Shown: positions 52,317 through 61,255 of the stretch, one piece after another | Numbering within the stretch: the first letter of the stretch is position 1 | How the letters are laid out: each line of letters starts with the position of its first letter | From: an uncultured Alistipes sp. | GTDB lineage: Bacteria; Bacteroidota; Bacteroidia; Bacteroidales; Rikenellaceae | Assembly (NCBI GenBank): GCA_947573795.1 | Contig: CANPHE010000012.1 | Location: 1 to 64,000 of the forward strand | Direction of reading: 5' to 3' | Length of the DNA stretch: 64,000 nt | The notes under the pieces: generated by a model | The model's database searches: none | Told to the model about the DNA's origin: nothing | What the model saw: only the letters and a program-made list of their open reading frames with translations | Position numbers and translations under genes: made by a program

Positions 52317-52930
52317 CCGCGGTTTGTGTCGAGCGCGTCCAGACGGGCGCAGATTTTTTCCAGCACAGAAGGATCCTCTACGAAGTCTTCGCGATCCTTG
52401 TCGATCACGAGCACGTCGCCTTCGTAGATATTCTCGATCCAGTGGTTGTATTTGTCGTTGAGTCGCTTGAGGTAGGCCTCGTCGATGTTCATTTCGTACT
52501 CGCGGCCCCGTTTGCGAATCTGCCGGATGAGCGTCGGGACGCTCGCCTTGAGGTAGATCAGCAGGTCGGGCTTGGGGATCAGTGTCGTCACCAGCCCGAA
52601 AATCTTCATGTAGGTCTCGATATCGCGCGAGGTCATGAGCCCCATTTCGTGGAGGTTGTCCGCGAAGATATGGGCATCCTCGTAGATCGTGCGGTCCTGG
52701 AAAATCACCGGGTGCTCCTGGTCGGCGAGCATCTCCATCGTCTGCCGGATGCGGTTGCCCAGAAAGCAAATTTGGAGGTTGAACGACCAACGGTTCATGT
52801 CTTCGTAGAAGTCGCCGATGTAGGGGTTGTCCACCTCTTCGAGGTAGGCTTTGGCGCGGTAGCGCTCGGTCAGTATTTGGGTCAGCGTCGTTTTTCCGCT
52901 GCCGATATTACCCGCAATTGCGATATACAT
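52313..52930 (-). CDS. Deoxynucleoside kinase
   Basis: Deoxynucleoside salvage kinase of the dCK/dGK family, 205 residues. P-loop GNIGSGKTTL near residue 8, EEVDNPYIGDFYEDMNRWSF, DRTIYEDAHIF (the D-R-T and E-D motifs of the family), and the lid RKRGREYEMNIDEAYL. Substrate could be dA, dG or dC; this cannot be read from sequence alone. The start at MYIAIAGN is set by the P-loop position. It is between the NSUN gene and a GH3-family gene in a minus-strand operon. Confidence 0.9.
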   Translation of the reverse strand: MYIAIAGNIGSGKTTLTQILTERYRAKAYLEEVDNPYIGDFYEDMNRWSFNLQICFLGNRIRQTMEMLADQEHPVIFQDRTIYEDAHIFADNLHEMGLMTSRDIETYMKIFGLVTTLIPKPDLLIYLKASVPTLIRQIRKRGREYEMNIDEAYLKRLNDKYNHWIENIYEGDVLVIDKDREDFVEDPSVLEKICARLDALDTNRG

Positions 52931-52962
52931 GGGTTTTCGTATTTGATTGTCTTCATTCGTTT

Positions 52963-54429
52963 TCAGTACGGCACCGTCGACAGCACGTCGTCCGCCACAT
53001 GGCGGTCGTTGACCAGTCGCGGCATCTTGTTCTTGCCGCGCAGGCGCATCCATTCGAGCATCGAGCCGCGCGGCAATACCGTCAGCCGCAGCCGTTCGAG
53101 CGTCGTGCGCCGTTTGGCGTCGTAGTCCGAATTCAAGGCCCGCAGCGCCTCGTCCAGCCGTTCGGCGAACGCTTCGCGATCCGCGGGCTCGCGGTCGAAC
53201 TCCACGATCCACTCGTGGGCGCCCCGTTCGCGCAGCGACATATAGCACGGTGCGACGGTGTATTCCCCGACTGCGGCGCCCGTTTCGCGGCAGGTCCCGG
53301 CGAGGGCCCGTTCGGCGTTGTCGACGATCAATTCTTCGCCGAAAACGTTGATATATTGGCGTGTACGCCCTGCGAAGCGAATTCGGTAGGGATTCGTCGA
53401 GGTGAATTCCACCGTGTCGCCGATCTCGTAGCGCCACAGCCCGTTATTCGAGGTGACGAGCATCGGATAGACCCGCCCGCAAACGACATCCGCGAGGGGG
53501 ATGATCCGCTCGCCGTCGCGGAATTCGTAGAACGTGCCGTAGTCGAGCATCAGCAGCATGTCGTCGCGCGCCGGATCGTCGGCCAGGGCGAAAAAGCCTT
53601 CGGAGGCGTTGTAGGTCTCCATGTAGTGCATTCCGTCCGACGGAATCAGTTCGCGGAACGATTGCCGGTAGGGGCCGAACTCCACGCCGCCGTGGGCGAA
53701 GAACTCCAGATCGGGCCATACCTCCAACAGGTTGTGTTTGCCCGTATGTTCCAGCACGCGGCGCATCAATGCCAGGTTCCACGACGGGACTCCGGCGAAG
53801 GCGGTGATCCGCTCCTGCGAACATTCGCGGGCGATGGCGTCGGCCTTTCGCCAGAAATCCGCGATGAGGGCCGTTTCCGTCCGCGGGGCCCGGAACCAGC
53901 CGCTCCAGAAGGTCGTTTCGTGGATCAGCAGTGCCGAGAGGTCGCCCACCAGGCAGTCGCCCTCGCGGCGGCACGAACCGCCGAGCGTCAGCGTCTTGCC
54001 GTCGAACACCTTCGTGTCGGGATGCGCCGCGGCGTAGAGGGTCGCAACGTCGCGCATGCCCAGTGTATGGTTCCACCACAGCGACTCCCGCGTGACGGGG
54101 ATGTATTTGCTGCGGTCGGAGGTCGTGCCCGACGAGCGGGCGAACAGCCGCACGCGGCCGGGTGCCGAGACATCGCGTGCACCGGCCATCATCCGTTCGA
54201 CGTAGGGTTTGAAGGTCTCGTAATCGAACGTCTCGACCGTCGATTCGAATTGCTCGACGCTCCGTATGTGCCGCAATCCGTAGCGCCAGCCGAATTCGGT
54301 GCGGCAGGCACGGCGGAGCAGATGTCGCAACATGCGCTCCTGCGTCTGCTCGGGGTGCCGGCGAAAGCGATCGATCGCACGCTCACGCTGCGAGAACCAC
54401 CCTTTGAGAAGTATGTTTCGAACCGACAA
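52963..54429 (-). CDS. GH3 auxin-responsive-family protein
   Basis: An adenylating enzyme of the GH3 (auxin-responsive promoter) superfamily, 488 residues. In plants the members conjugate amino acids to acidic hormones; in bacteria the role is unknown. Seen: FARSSGTTSDRSKYIPVTRESL with the phosphate loop, TYNASEGFFALADD with the acyl-adenylate motif, YEIGDTVEFTSTNPYRIRFAGR, and NVFGEELIVDNAERAL. It has no signal peptide. The operon with a deoxynucleoside kinase and rRNA methyltransferase gives little hint on substrate. Confidence 0.87.
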   Translation of the reverse strand: MSVRNILLKGWFSQRERAIDRFRRHPEQTQERMLRHLLRRACRTEFGWRYGLRHIRSVEQFESTVETFDYETFKPYVERMMAGARDVSAPGRVRLFARSSGTTSDRSKYIPVTRESLWWNHTLGMRDVATLYAAAHPDTKVFDGKTLTLGGSCRREGDCLVGDLSALLIHETTFWSGWFRAPRTETALIADFWRKADAIARECSQERITAFAGVPSWNLALMRRVLEHTGKHNLLEVWPDLEFFAHGGVEFGPYRQSFRELIPSDGMHYMETYNASEGFFALADDPARDDMLLMLDYGTFYEFRDGERIIPLADVVCGRVYPMLVTSNNGLWRYEIGDTVEFTSTNPYRIRFAGRTRQYINVFGEELIVDNAERALAGTCRETGAAVGEYTVAPCYMSLRERGAHEWIVEFDREPADREAFAERLDEALRALNSDYDAKRRTTLERLRLTVLPRGSMLEWMRLRGKNKMPRLVNDRHVADDVLSTVPY

Positions 54430-54545
54430 TGTATGCTGTTTTTATATCGAATAGTCGCGTTTGCCGGCGGAGTCGCGCTCCGACCGCTCCCGCGAGTTCG
54501 TATCCTTAAAATCTGTTTCAAAAACCGTGCGGCTCCGCGGCGGCG

Positions 54546-55886
54546 TCAGTTGAAATAGCGGCCCACCTTGGTCACCGAGCCGGGCATCGAGAAGACCACC
54601 ACGCGGTCGTAGGGCGCGATCTCCATGTTGTCCACGGCGATGAACACCTTGTCGCCGCGCACGATGCCGCCGATGATCGTGTCGTCGGGCAGCCCCAGGT
54701 CGCGGATCCGCGCCTTCGTGGCCGGGGAGTTGGGCTTCACGATGAACTCCAGCACCTCGGCGTCGCTGCCCGTCAGGCATTTGATCGCCTGCACGTCGGT
54801 CGACATCGTGAAACGGAAGATGTTCGAAGCCGTGATGAGCTTCTTGTTGATGATCGTGTCGATGCCGATCGACTCGGCGAGGTTGATGTAGTTGAGGTTT
54901 TCGACCTCGGCGATCACCTTCTTGACGCCCATGCGCTTGGCGAGCATCGCGGCGAGGATGTTGGTCTCGCTGCGGCCCGTTACGGCGACGAATGCGTCCA
55001 TATTCGACAGCCCCTCCTCGAGCATGGCCTCCGTGTTGCGGCCGTCCTCGTTGATGATTAACGTGCGGTCGAGCATCTCGGCCAGGCGGTAGGCCTTCTC
55101 GGCGTTGTAGTCCACTAACTTGATGTTCACCTCCTTCTGCATCTCCGACGCGATCCGGATGCCGATGCGCGATCCTCCGAGGATCATCATGTTGCGTACC
55201 TCGATGTTGTTCCGTCCCGAGAGCGCCATCACCTCGTGTACGGCATCCTGCCGCGCGATGATGTAGATCAGATCGTCCTCCATGTAGCGTTCGTCGCGCT
55301 GCGGGATGATCGTCTGACCGCCGCGCGTGATGGCCACCGTGCGGTAGCTGAGCGGGGCCTCCTCCTCGCCGAATCCCGCGAGCGGCTGGCCCACTAACGG
55401 CGAGGCCGGTTCGAGGCGGAAGACCGCCAGCGAGAGTTTGCCGCTCGAAAAGTCGACGTATTCCGAGGTTGACGTGTGGCCCAGCAGGTTGATGACCTCC
55501 CCGGCGGCGACCTGCTCGGGGTAGAACAGGTAGTCGATGCCCATGTCGATGAACATCTCCTTGTTGTTGGGTTCGAGGTATTCGTTGTTGTCGATGCGGG
55601 CGATCGACTTGCGGGCACCGAGTTTCTTGGCCATCATCGCCGCCACGATGTTGTCGTTCTCCTCGTGGTTGACGGCGATGAACAGGTCGCATTTGCGCAC
55701 GGCCGCCTTGCGCAGCACGGCGAAGGTGGTCGAGTCGCCCTCGACCGAAATCACGTCGGCGAGCGATCCGATTTCCGAAAGCAGTTTCGCATCGGCGTCG
55801 ATGATCGTTATGTCGTGTCCGTTACCGCTCAGCATGCGGGCCAGGTGGCTGCCCATCTCGCCCGCTCCGGCTATGACGATTTTCAT
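54546..55886 (-). CDS. trkA: Trk potassium uptake protein TrkA
   Basis: Cytosolic NAD-binding gating subunit of the Trk/Ktr potassium channel, 446 residues. Two Rossmann RCK_N domains begin IVIAGAGEMGSHLARML and MILGGSRIGIRIASEM; each is followed by an RCK_C domain. The duplicated RCK_N-RCK_C order is that of the long TrkA. The partner TrkH gene is not seen in the window; it may be left of nothing here, so the genes are either unlinked or lie elsewhere. A 116-nt gap separates it from the GH3-family gene. Confidence 0.92.
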   Translation of the reverse strand: MKIVIAGAGEMGSHLARMLSGNGHDITIIDADAKLLSEIGSLADVISVEGDSTTFAVLRKAAVRKCDLFIAVNHEENDNIVAAMMAKKLGARKSIARIDNNEYLEPNNKEMFIDMGIDYLFYPEQVAAGEVINLLGHTSTSEYVDFSSGKLSLAVFRLEPASPLVGQPLAGFGEEEAPLSYRTVAITRGGQTIIPQRDERYMEDDLIYIIARQDAVHEVMALSGRNNIEVRNMMILGGSRIGIRIASEMQKEVNIKLVDYNAEKAYRLAEMLDRTLIINEDGRNTEAMLEEGLSNMDAFVAVTGRSETNILAAMLAKRMGVKKVIAEVENLNYINLAESIGIDTIINKKLITASNIFRFTMSTDVQAIKCLTGSDAEVLEFIVKPNSPATKARIRDLGLPDDTIIGGIVRGDKVFIAVDNMEIAPYDRVVVFSMPGSVTKVGRYFN

Positions 55887-56012
55887 GATTGTGCGCTTTT
55901 TTTCGCTGTTGCGCCGTCCTCGGGAGTTCGGGACGACCTATTGCGAATTTATTGACAAATGTATACATTTGTCCCCGAAAGCCAAAATTTCACACGCAAA
56001 ACTTCGAATATT

Positions 56013-56270
56013 ATGCCAACGTGGGCTATCGTACTGCTTTGTTCGGCGGCGGCCGTGGGACTCTTCGTGCTGGGCATGTCGCTGACGCTGATGATTAAGG
56101 GTCACCACATCGATTCGGAAATATCGACCAACAAGAACATGCAGCGTTTGGGAATCAAGTGCGCCGTGCAGGAGACGCGCGAGGCCGACGGTTCGGCCGA
56201 ATGCTCCGATACGGCGGCATTGCCGGGCTGCACGGGCAACTGCGGCGCCTGCGATATCGAACACCGCTGA
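56013..56270 (+). CDS. Small Cys-rich membrane-anchored protein
   Basis: An 85-residue protein with one N-terminal membrane helix (WAIVLLCSAAAVGLFVLG) followed by a small soluble tail. The tail has a Cys cluster: CAVQ, CSD, then CTGNCGACD near the C-terminus, which could bind metal or iron-sulfur. This form is seen in Bacteroidetes near Rnf or iron genes, by my recollection. It lies 60 nt before the Fe/B12-type importer, with the importer's own promoter in between. Confidence 0.6.
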   Translation: MPTWAIVLLCSAAAVGLFVLGMSLTLMIKGHHIDSEISTNKNMQRLGIKCAVQETREADGSAECSDTAALPGCTGNCGACDIEHR

Positions 56271-56310
56271 AAAGTAGGCGATCCGATGCCCGGTCTTCCC
56301 CGAAAATGGT

Positions 56311-56318
56311 TATCTTTG
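56311..56318 (+). promoter_or_regulatory. -7 box of ABC importer operon
   Basis: TATCTTTG followed by CA lies only 12 nt before the ATG of the solute-binding protein, so the mRNA would be nearly leaderless. No cobalamin riboswitch or Fur-like site could be recognised upstream. Confidence 0.6.
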
Positions 56319-56330
56319 CAACGTCGCATC

Positions 56331-57467
56331 ATGAAAACTTTCAGCCTATACAGTCGAGTGCTGCTCTTGCTGCTGCTGGCGACCGCCTGCGGTCGCCGGG
56401 GCGCTTCGGCGGATGATTTCACCGTACCGGTCTATACTCCCCGATATGCTTCGGGCTTCGAGATCGTCGGTGCGCAGGGTGCCGCCAGTACGATCGTGAA
56501 GGTCCGCGATCCGTGGCAGGGGGCCGAAGGGGTCGAAACCCGGCTTTTCATCGCGCGCGAGGGCGAAGAGGCACCCGCCGGATTCGACGGGCAGGTCTTG
56601 CGGGGCGATGCGCAGCGCGTGGTGTGCCTCGCCTCGACGCACGTGGCCATGCTCGATGCCGTGCAGGCCGTCGAAACCGTCGTCGGCGTGTCGGGGATCG
56701 ATTACATTACCAACGAATACATCGCTTCGCACCGCGACCGTATCGGCGACGTGGGTTACGAAGGCAATATCGACTACGAACGGCTCGTGGGTCTCGATCC
56801 CGACCTCGTATTGCTGTTCGGGGTGAACGGCGCCAGTACGATGGAGCCCAAATTGCAGGAATTGGGCATTCCCTTCGTCTACGTGGGCGAATATCTGGAG
56901 GAGTCGCCGTTGGGCAAGGCCGAATGGATGGTCGCCGTCGCGGAGACGGTCGGCCGCCGTGCCGAGGCCGAAACGGTTTTCGCACCGATTCCGGAACGCT
57001 ATGATTCGCTGAAAGAGCGGGTCGCCGCCACGGTGCTCGATGCGCCGTCGGTGATGCTCAATACCCCGTACGGCGATTCGTGGTTCATGCCTTCGACGGC
57101 GAGCTATGTCGCCCGGCTCGTGACCGATGCGGGGGGGCACTACATCTATGAGAAAAACAACGGCAACGCTTCGCTGCCGATCGATCCGGAAACGGCGGTG
57201 CTGCTGACCGCCGCGGCCGACATGTGGATCAACGTGCAGGCCGCATCGCTCGACGACCTGCGGCGGCGCTTCCCGAAGTTCGCCGATACGCGCTGCGTGC
57301 GCAACGGCTATGTCTGGAACGCCGACCGACGCACCAATGCCGCCGGGGGCAACGACTTCTGGGAATCGGGTGTCGTCTGTCCCGATCTGGTGCTGCGGGA
57401 CCTGGTGAAGATTTTCCATCCCGAACTGGTCGGGGAGGAGTTCGTCTATTATCGCAAACTCGAATAA
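56331..57467 (+). CDS. Iron-siderophore/cobalamin-type binding lipoprotein
   Basis: Periplasmic solute-binding protein of the class III (BtuF/FepB) type, 378 residues. The signal peptide has lipobox ATAC near residue 20. RVVCLASTHVAMLDAV, GYEGNIDYERLVGLDPDLVL and the long central helix match the family, with an N-terminal extension of about 80 residues. LTAAADMWINVQ and FWESGVVCPDLVLRDLVKIFHPE close it. The ligand cannot be settled: Fe-siderophore, heme or B12 remain. Permease and ATPase follow at once (10 and 1 nt spacing). Confidence 0.85.
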   Translation: MKTFSLYSRVLLLLLLATACGRRGASADDFTVPVYTPRYASGFEIVGAQGAASTIVKVRDPWQGAEGVETRLFIAREGEEAPAGFDGQVLRGDAQRVVCLASTHVAMLDAVQAVETVVGVSGIDYITNEYIASHRDRIGDVGYEGNIDYERLVGLDPDLVLLFGVNGASTMEPKLQELGIPFVYVGEYLEESPLGKAEWMVAVAETVGRRAEAETVFAPIPERYDSLKERVAATVLDAPSVMLNTPYGDSWFMPSTASYVARLVTDAGGHYIYEKNNGNASLPIDPETAVLLTAAADMWINVQAASLDDLRRRFPKFADTRCVRNGYVWNADRRTNAAGGNDFWESGVVCPDLVLRDLVKIFHPELVGEEFVYYRKLE

Positions 57468-57477
57468 GTCCCGGCCG

Positions 57478-58482
57478 ATGAAATCCCGCTCCGCACTGCT
57501 CTTTCCGCTGTTGTCGCTCTTGGTCGCGGCGTTTTTCGTCGTCGACCTGACCACCGGCAGCGTATCCGTTCCTTTGGACGAAGTGTGGGCGGCCCTGACG
57601 GGGGGCGAGGTCGCGGCGTCGACGGCGAAGATCGTCCGCTCGATCCGCCTCGTCAAGGCGGTGGTCGCCGTGGCGGCGGGTGCGGCGCTCGCGGTGAGCG
57701 GACTTCAGATGCAGACGTTGTTCCGCAATCCCCTGGCGGGCCCTTACGTGTTGGGTATCAGCTCGGGTGCGAGCCTCGGCGTGGCGCTGTTCATCCTCGG
57801 GGCTCCGCTGGCGGGTGTCGCGGCGAACGGAGTGCTCGCCTCGCTCGGCGTGGCGGGTGCCGCATGGGCGGGTGCCGCGGCGATATTGGTCGTCATCGCG
57901 GCGGTCGGCCGGAGGATCAAAGATATCATGGTGATTCTGATTCTGGGCATGATGTTCTCGTCGGGCGTCGGCGCCGTGGTGCAGATCCTTCAATACCTGA
58001 GCCATGAAGATGCCCTGAAAACCTTTGTCATCTGGACGATGGGGTCGCTCGGCGACGTTACCGCGCAGCAACTCTCGCTGCTGCTGCCGGCCGTCGGACT
58101 CGGGCTCGCGCTGTCGGTCGTTGCGATCAAATCGCTCAACCTGTTGTTGCTGGGCGAACAATATGCCCGGACGATGGGACTCGACGTGCGACGTGCGCGG
58201 CGCACGATCTTCCTCTCCACGACGCTGCTGGCCGGAACGGTTACGGCCTTCTGCGGTCCGATCGGCTTCGTGGGACTCGCCGTGCCCCATGTGGCGCGGA
58301 TGCTGTTCCGCAACGCCGATCATCGGGTGCTGTTGCCCGGCGCGGCATTGACGGGTGCGGCGGTGGTGCTGGTGTGCGATATCGTCTCCAAATGGCTGAC
58401 GCTGCCCGTCAATACGATCACGGCGCTGCTGGGTATTCCGATCGTCGTATGGGTCGTCGTCCGCAATCAATCCGTCGCCTGA
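57478..58482 (+). CDS. FecCD-type ABC permease
   Basis: Inner-membrane permease of the BtuC/FecD family, 334 residues, about 9-10 membrane helices. Motifs: ALAVSGLQMQTLFRNPLAGPYVLG, which is the family signature in part, GVGAVVQIL, WTMGSLGDVT, and GPIGFVGLAVPHVARML, the cytosolic coupling region. It is the only permease in the operon and would form a homodimer. The ATPase gene starts 1 nt after it. Confidence 0.92.
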   Translation: MKSRSALLFPLLSLLVAAFFVVDLTTGSVSVPLDEVWAALTGGEVAASTAKIVRSIRLVKAVVAVAAGAALAVSGLQMQTLFRNPLAGPYVLGISSGASLGVALFILGAPLAGVAANGVLASLGVAGAAWAGAAAILVVIAAVGRRIKDIMVILILGMMFSSGVGAVVQILQYLSHEDALKTFVIWTMGSLGDVTAQQLSLLLPAVGLGLALSVVAIKSLNLLLLGEQYARTMGLDVRRARRTIFLSTTLLAGTVTAFCGPIGFVGLAVPHVARMLFRNADHRVLLPGAALTGAAVVLVCDIVSKWLTLPVNTITALLGIPIVVWVVVRNQSVA

Positions 58483-58483
58483 T

Positions 58484-59239
58484 ATGATACGCATCGAAAA
58501 TCTCACCCTCGGGTACGGCCCCCGTACGCTGCTCGACGGCGTTTCGGCCTCGATTCCGGCCGGGGCGCTCACGGCGCTGCTCGGCCGCAACGGCACGGGC
58601 AAATCGACCCTGCTGCGGGCTTTGGCCGGGCTGGGCGAGACCCGCAGCGGCCGCATCGCGCTCGACGGCCGCGATCTCGGCAGTCTGTCGCCCCAACGGC
58701 TTGCCGAGATCGTCGCTTTCGTCACGACCGAGCGGGTGCGTATCGCGAACCTGCGGTGCCGCGACGTCGTGGCGCTCGGTCGGGCCCCCTATACCGACTG
58801 GATCGGTCGCCTCGGTCGGGAGGATGCCGGGATCGTCGCCGGTGCGCTCGCGGCGGTGGGCATGTCGGACTATGCCGAGCGGACGATGGATAAAATGTCC
58901 GACGGCGAATGCCAGCGGGTGATGATCGCCCGCGCCCTGGCGCAGCAGACGCCGATCATTCTGCTGGACGAGCCTACCTCGTTCCTCGACCTGCCGAACC
59001 GCTACGAACTCTGCTCGCTGCTGGCCCGGCTGGCGCACGACGAGCGTAAATGTATCCTCTTTTCGACGCACGAGCTCGATATCGCCTTGTCGTTGTGCGA
59101 CGGGATCGCTCTGATCGACCCTCCGACGTTGCATCATCTTCCGACCTCGGCGATGATTCGCAGCGGTCTTATCGAGCGTTTGTTCAGCAACGACGCCGTG
59201 CGGTTCGACGCCGCGACGGGAACGGTGAGGGTCCGATAA
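58484..59239 (+). CDS. ABC transporter ATP-binding protein (FepC/BtuD-like)
   Basis: ATPase of the Fe/B12 importer, 251 residues. Walker A LLGRNGTGKSTLL near residue 34, Q-loop region VAFVTTERVR, signature MSDGECQRVMIARAL and Walker B IILLDEPTSFLDL are complete; the H-loop reads FSTHELD. The signature Ser-Asp-Gly-Glu replaces the usual LSGGE, a common variant in this family. It follows the permease directly and precedes the ThrE-like pair by 16 nt. Confidence 0.93.
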   Translation: MIRIENLTLGYGPRTLLDGVSASIPAGALTALLGRNGTGKSTLLRALAGLGETRSGRIALDGRDLGSLSPQRLAEIVAFVTTERVRIANLRCRDVVALGRAPYTDWIGRLGREDAGIVAGALAAVGMSDYAERTMDKMSDGECQRVMIARALAQQTPIILLDEPTSFLDLPNRYELCSLLARLAHDERKCILFSTHELDIALSLCDGIALIDPPTLHHLPTSAMIRSGLIERLFSNDAVRFDAATGTVRVR

Positions 59240-59255
59240 AAAACTCCGGAGAATC

Positions 59256-60023
59256 ATGAAAACGAAACGGGAATTGACCGACATACTCGGATTCGTCGCG
59301 GAATATGCCACGTACCAACTCGGGTCCGGCGTGCATACTTCGCGGGTGGTTCGCAATGCGCGCCGCATCGGTGAAGCGCTGGGCGTCGACGTCCGGTTGT
59401 CGAGCTTCCAGAAAAGTACGATCCTTACGGTGCTCGATTCCGAGACGGGCGAGGCGGAGACGCGCGTGGTGGCGATCCCGGCGCTCCCGATCAGTTTCGA
59501 ACGCAACTCCGACCTCAGCGCCCTGAGTTGGGATGCGCTCGACGAAGCGTTGCCGCTCGACGAAATTCGCCGCCGCTACCGTGCGCTCGTGGAGAAACCG
59601 CGCATGGATCCGATCTTTACGCTGCTCGTCGTCGGATTGGCTAACGCCTCGTTCTGCCGCCTGTTCGGCGGCGACTGGACGGCCGTCGGCATCGTTTTCA
59701 CAGCTACGCTCGTCGGATTCGCGGTCAAGCAGCGGATGACGGCACATGGCATCAACCATTTCCTGGTTTTCGTCGCCTCGGCATTCGTCGCGTCGCTGTG
59801 TGCTACGGCGGCGTTGCGGTTCGATTGTACGGCCGAGATCGCATTGGCGACCAGCCCGCTTTTCCTGGTGCCGGGCGTACCGCTCATCAACGGGGTGATC
59901 GACATTGTGGAGGGGCATGTGCTGATCGGTGTCAGCCGCCTGGTCAACGCGATGCTTCTCGTCGTCTGCATCGCCGTAGGGCTTTCGGCTACGTTATTGA
60001 TGGTTAAGGATTCTTTGCTATGA
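59256..60023 (+). CDS. ThrE-type exporter, large subunit
   Basis: Threonine/serine exporter family protein (DUF1212 part), 255 residues. The N-terminal cytosolic domain (about 1-120) has TYQLGSGVHTSRVVRNARRIGEAL and the C-terminal part holds about five membrane helices, ending ALLMVKDSLL-like. In Corynebacterium ThrE the two parts are one chain; here they are split into two genes. Export of small amino acids is inferred. It overlaps the small subunit by 4 nt (ATGA). Confidence 0.85.
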   Translation: MKTKRELTDILGFVAEYATYQLGSGVHTSRVVRNARRIGEALGVDVRLSSFQKSTILTVLDSETGEAETRVVAIPALPISFERNSDLSALSWDALDEALPLDEIRRRYRALVEKPRMDPIFTLLVVGLANASFCRLFGGDWTAVGIVFTATLVGFAVKQRMTAHGINHFLVFVASAFVASLCATAALRFDCTAEIALATSPLFLVPGVPLINGVIDIVEGHVLIGVSRLVNAMLLVVCIAVGLSATLLMVKDSLL

Positions 60024-60514
60024 TCGTTGCGGATATTTTACTCGATGCCCTTTTCGCAGCTGTCGCCGCGATCGGTTTCGGCGCGATTTCCGATCCGCCG
60101 ATGCGGGCCTTTCCGCGCATCGCGGCATTGGCGGCCGTCGGTCACGCCCTGCGTTTCGGATTGATGCGTTATGCTGAAGCGGATATCGCGTCGGCTTCGT
60201 TCGTGGCTGCTTTCGCGATCGGTATGGGGAGCCTGTGGCTGGGCCGCGGAATTCGCTGCCCGATGACGGTGCTCTATATTCCGGCTCTGCTGCCGATGGT
60301 GCCGGGAATCTATGCCTACAAGACGGTATTTTCGCTCATCATGTTCCTCCAGTCGCTCGAACGGGCCGACGAGGGCATGCGCTTTATGCAACAGTTCTTT
60401 CTCAATGCCACCGTCTCGCTGAGCGTCATTGGCTTGCTCGCCGCCGGTGCGACTCTGCCGATATTCCTGTTCAACCGGCGGGCTTTTTCGATGACCCGTC
60501 GTAAACGAAGTTAG
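60020..60514 (+). CDS. ThrE-type exporter, small subunit
   Basis: Second half of the split exporter (DUF3815 part), 164 residues, about five membrane helices. FGAISDPPMRAFPRIAALAAVGHALRF and YIPALLPMVPGIYAYKT are the family motifs, cited in part. It starts within the stop of the large subunit. The two most likely form one transporter. The next gene starts 3 nt after it, so the operon continues. Confidence 0.85.
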   Translation: MIVADILLDALFAAVAAIGFGAISDPPMRAFPRIAALAAVGHALRFGLMRYAEADIASASFVAAFAIGMGSLWLGRGIRCPMTVLYIPALLPMVPGIYAYKTVFSLIMFLQSLERADEGMRFMQQFFLNATVSLSVIGLLAAGATLPIFLFNRRAFSMTRRKRS

Positions 60515-60517
60515 CGT

Positions 60518-61252
60518 ATGGAGACTTTCTGGAAGACGATTGCCGCTTATAATGCTGCGACATGGCCCGTGCAACTCGGTTTGACACTCGTCGCGGTCGT
60601 GCTGCTCTACGGGCTCTATCGCCGTCCGACACCCGCCGTGCGGGTCGCCATGAAACTTTTCATGGCTTTTCTCAACTTCTGGATTGCCGGAGTTTACTAT
60701 ATGGTTTACTGCCGGCCGCGCGAATATCACGGAATGCTGGCCCTCTTTTGGGCTATCATGGGCGGCATCTGGATCTACGACCTGTGCGTCAAGCATGCCT
60801 CGCTCGAGCGCACCGGTCGGCACAACGCATTCGCGCCGCTGCTACTGGCCATGCCGCTCCTCTATCCGCTCTGTTCGCTGGCGTTGGGGCGCGAATTCCC
60901 GATGATGACCATGCCGGTCATGCCTTGTTCGGTGGCGGTTTTCACCATCGGGTTGATGCTCGCCTTTTCGGAGCGGGTCAATATCGTGCTGGTTTTGTTC
61001 CTCTGCCACTGGGCCCTCATCGGCCTGTCGAAGGTCTATTTCTTCGGCATTCCCGAAGATTATCTGCTGGCTTGCAGCACCGTACCGGCGCTTTACATCT
61101 TTTTTCGGGAATACGTTCGAAGCAATGCCGAGCGTCCCACGAAACCCTCGGGGCGCGTGCTCGATGTACTGCTCATCGTTGTGTGTTTCCTGGTCGGCAT
61201 CTTCTTTACGTTCACGCTCCTGCACCAGTTCAACCTGTTTTCGGATATCTGA
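60518..61252 (+). CDS. Multi-pass membrane protein (DUF6064-like)
   Basis: A 244-residue membrane protein with about seven hydrophobic segments. Near the N-terminus: YNAATWPVQLGLTLVAVVLL and MKLFMAFLNFWIAGVYYMVY; a C-terminal helix LLIVVCFLVGIFFTFTLLHQ ends it. It resembles the DUF6064 family, whose function is unknown; this family call is from memory and tentative. It is 3 nt after the ThrE small subunit and 3 nt before the DUF2284 gene, so all lie in one transcript. Confidence 0.7.
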   Translation: METFWKTIAAYNAATWPVQLGLTLVAVVLLYGLYRRPTPAVRVAMKLFMAFLNFWIAGVYYMVYCRPREYHGMLALFWAIMGGIWIYDLCVKHASLERTGRHNAFAPLLLAMPLLYPLCSLALGREFPMMTMPVMPCSVAVFTIGLMLAFSERVNIVLVLFLCHWALIGLSKVYFFGIPEDYLLACSTVPALYIFFREYVRSNAERPTKPSGRVLDVLLIVVCFLVGIFFTFTLLHQFNLFSDI

Positions 61253-61255
61253 TCC

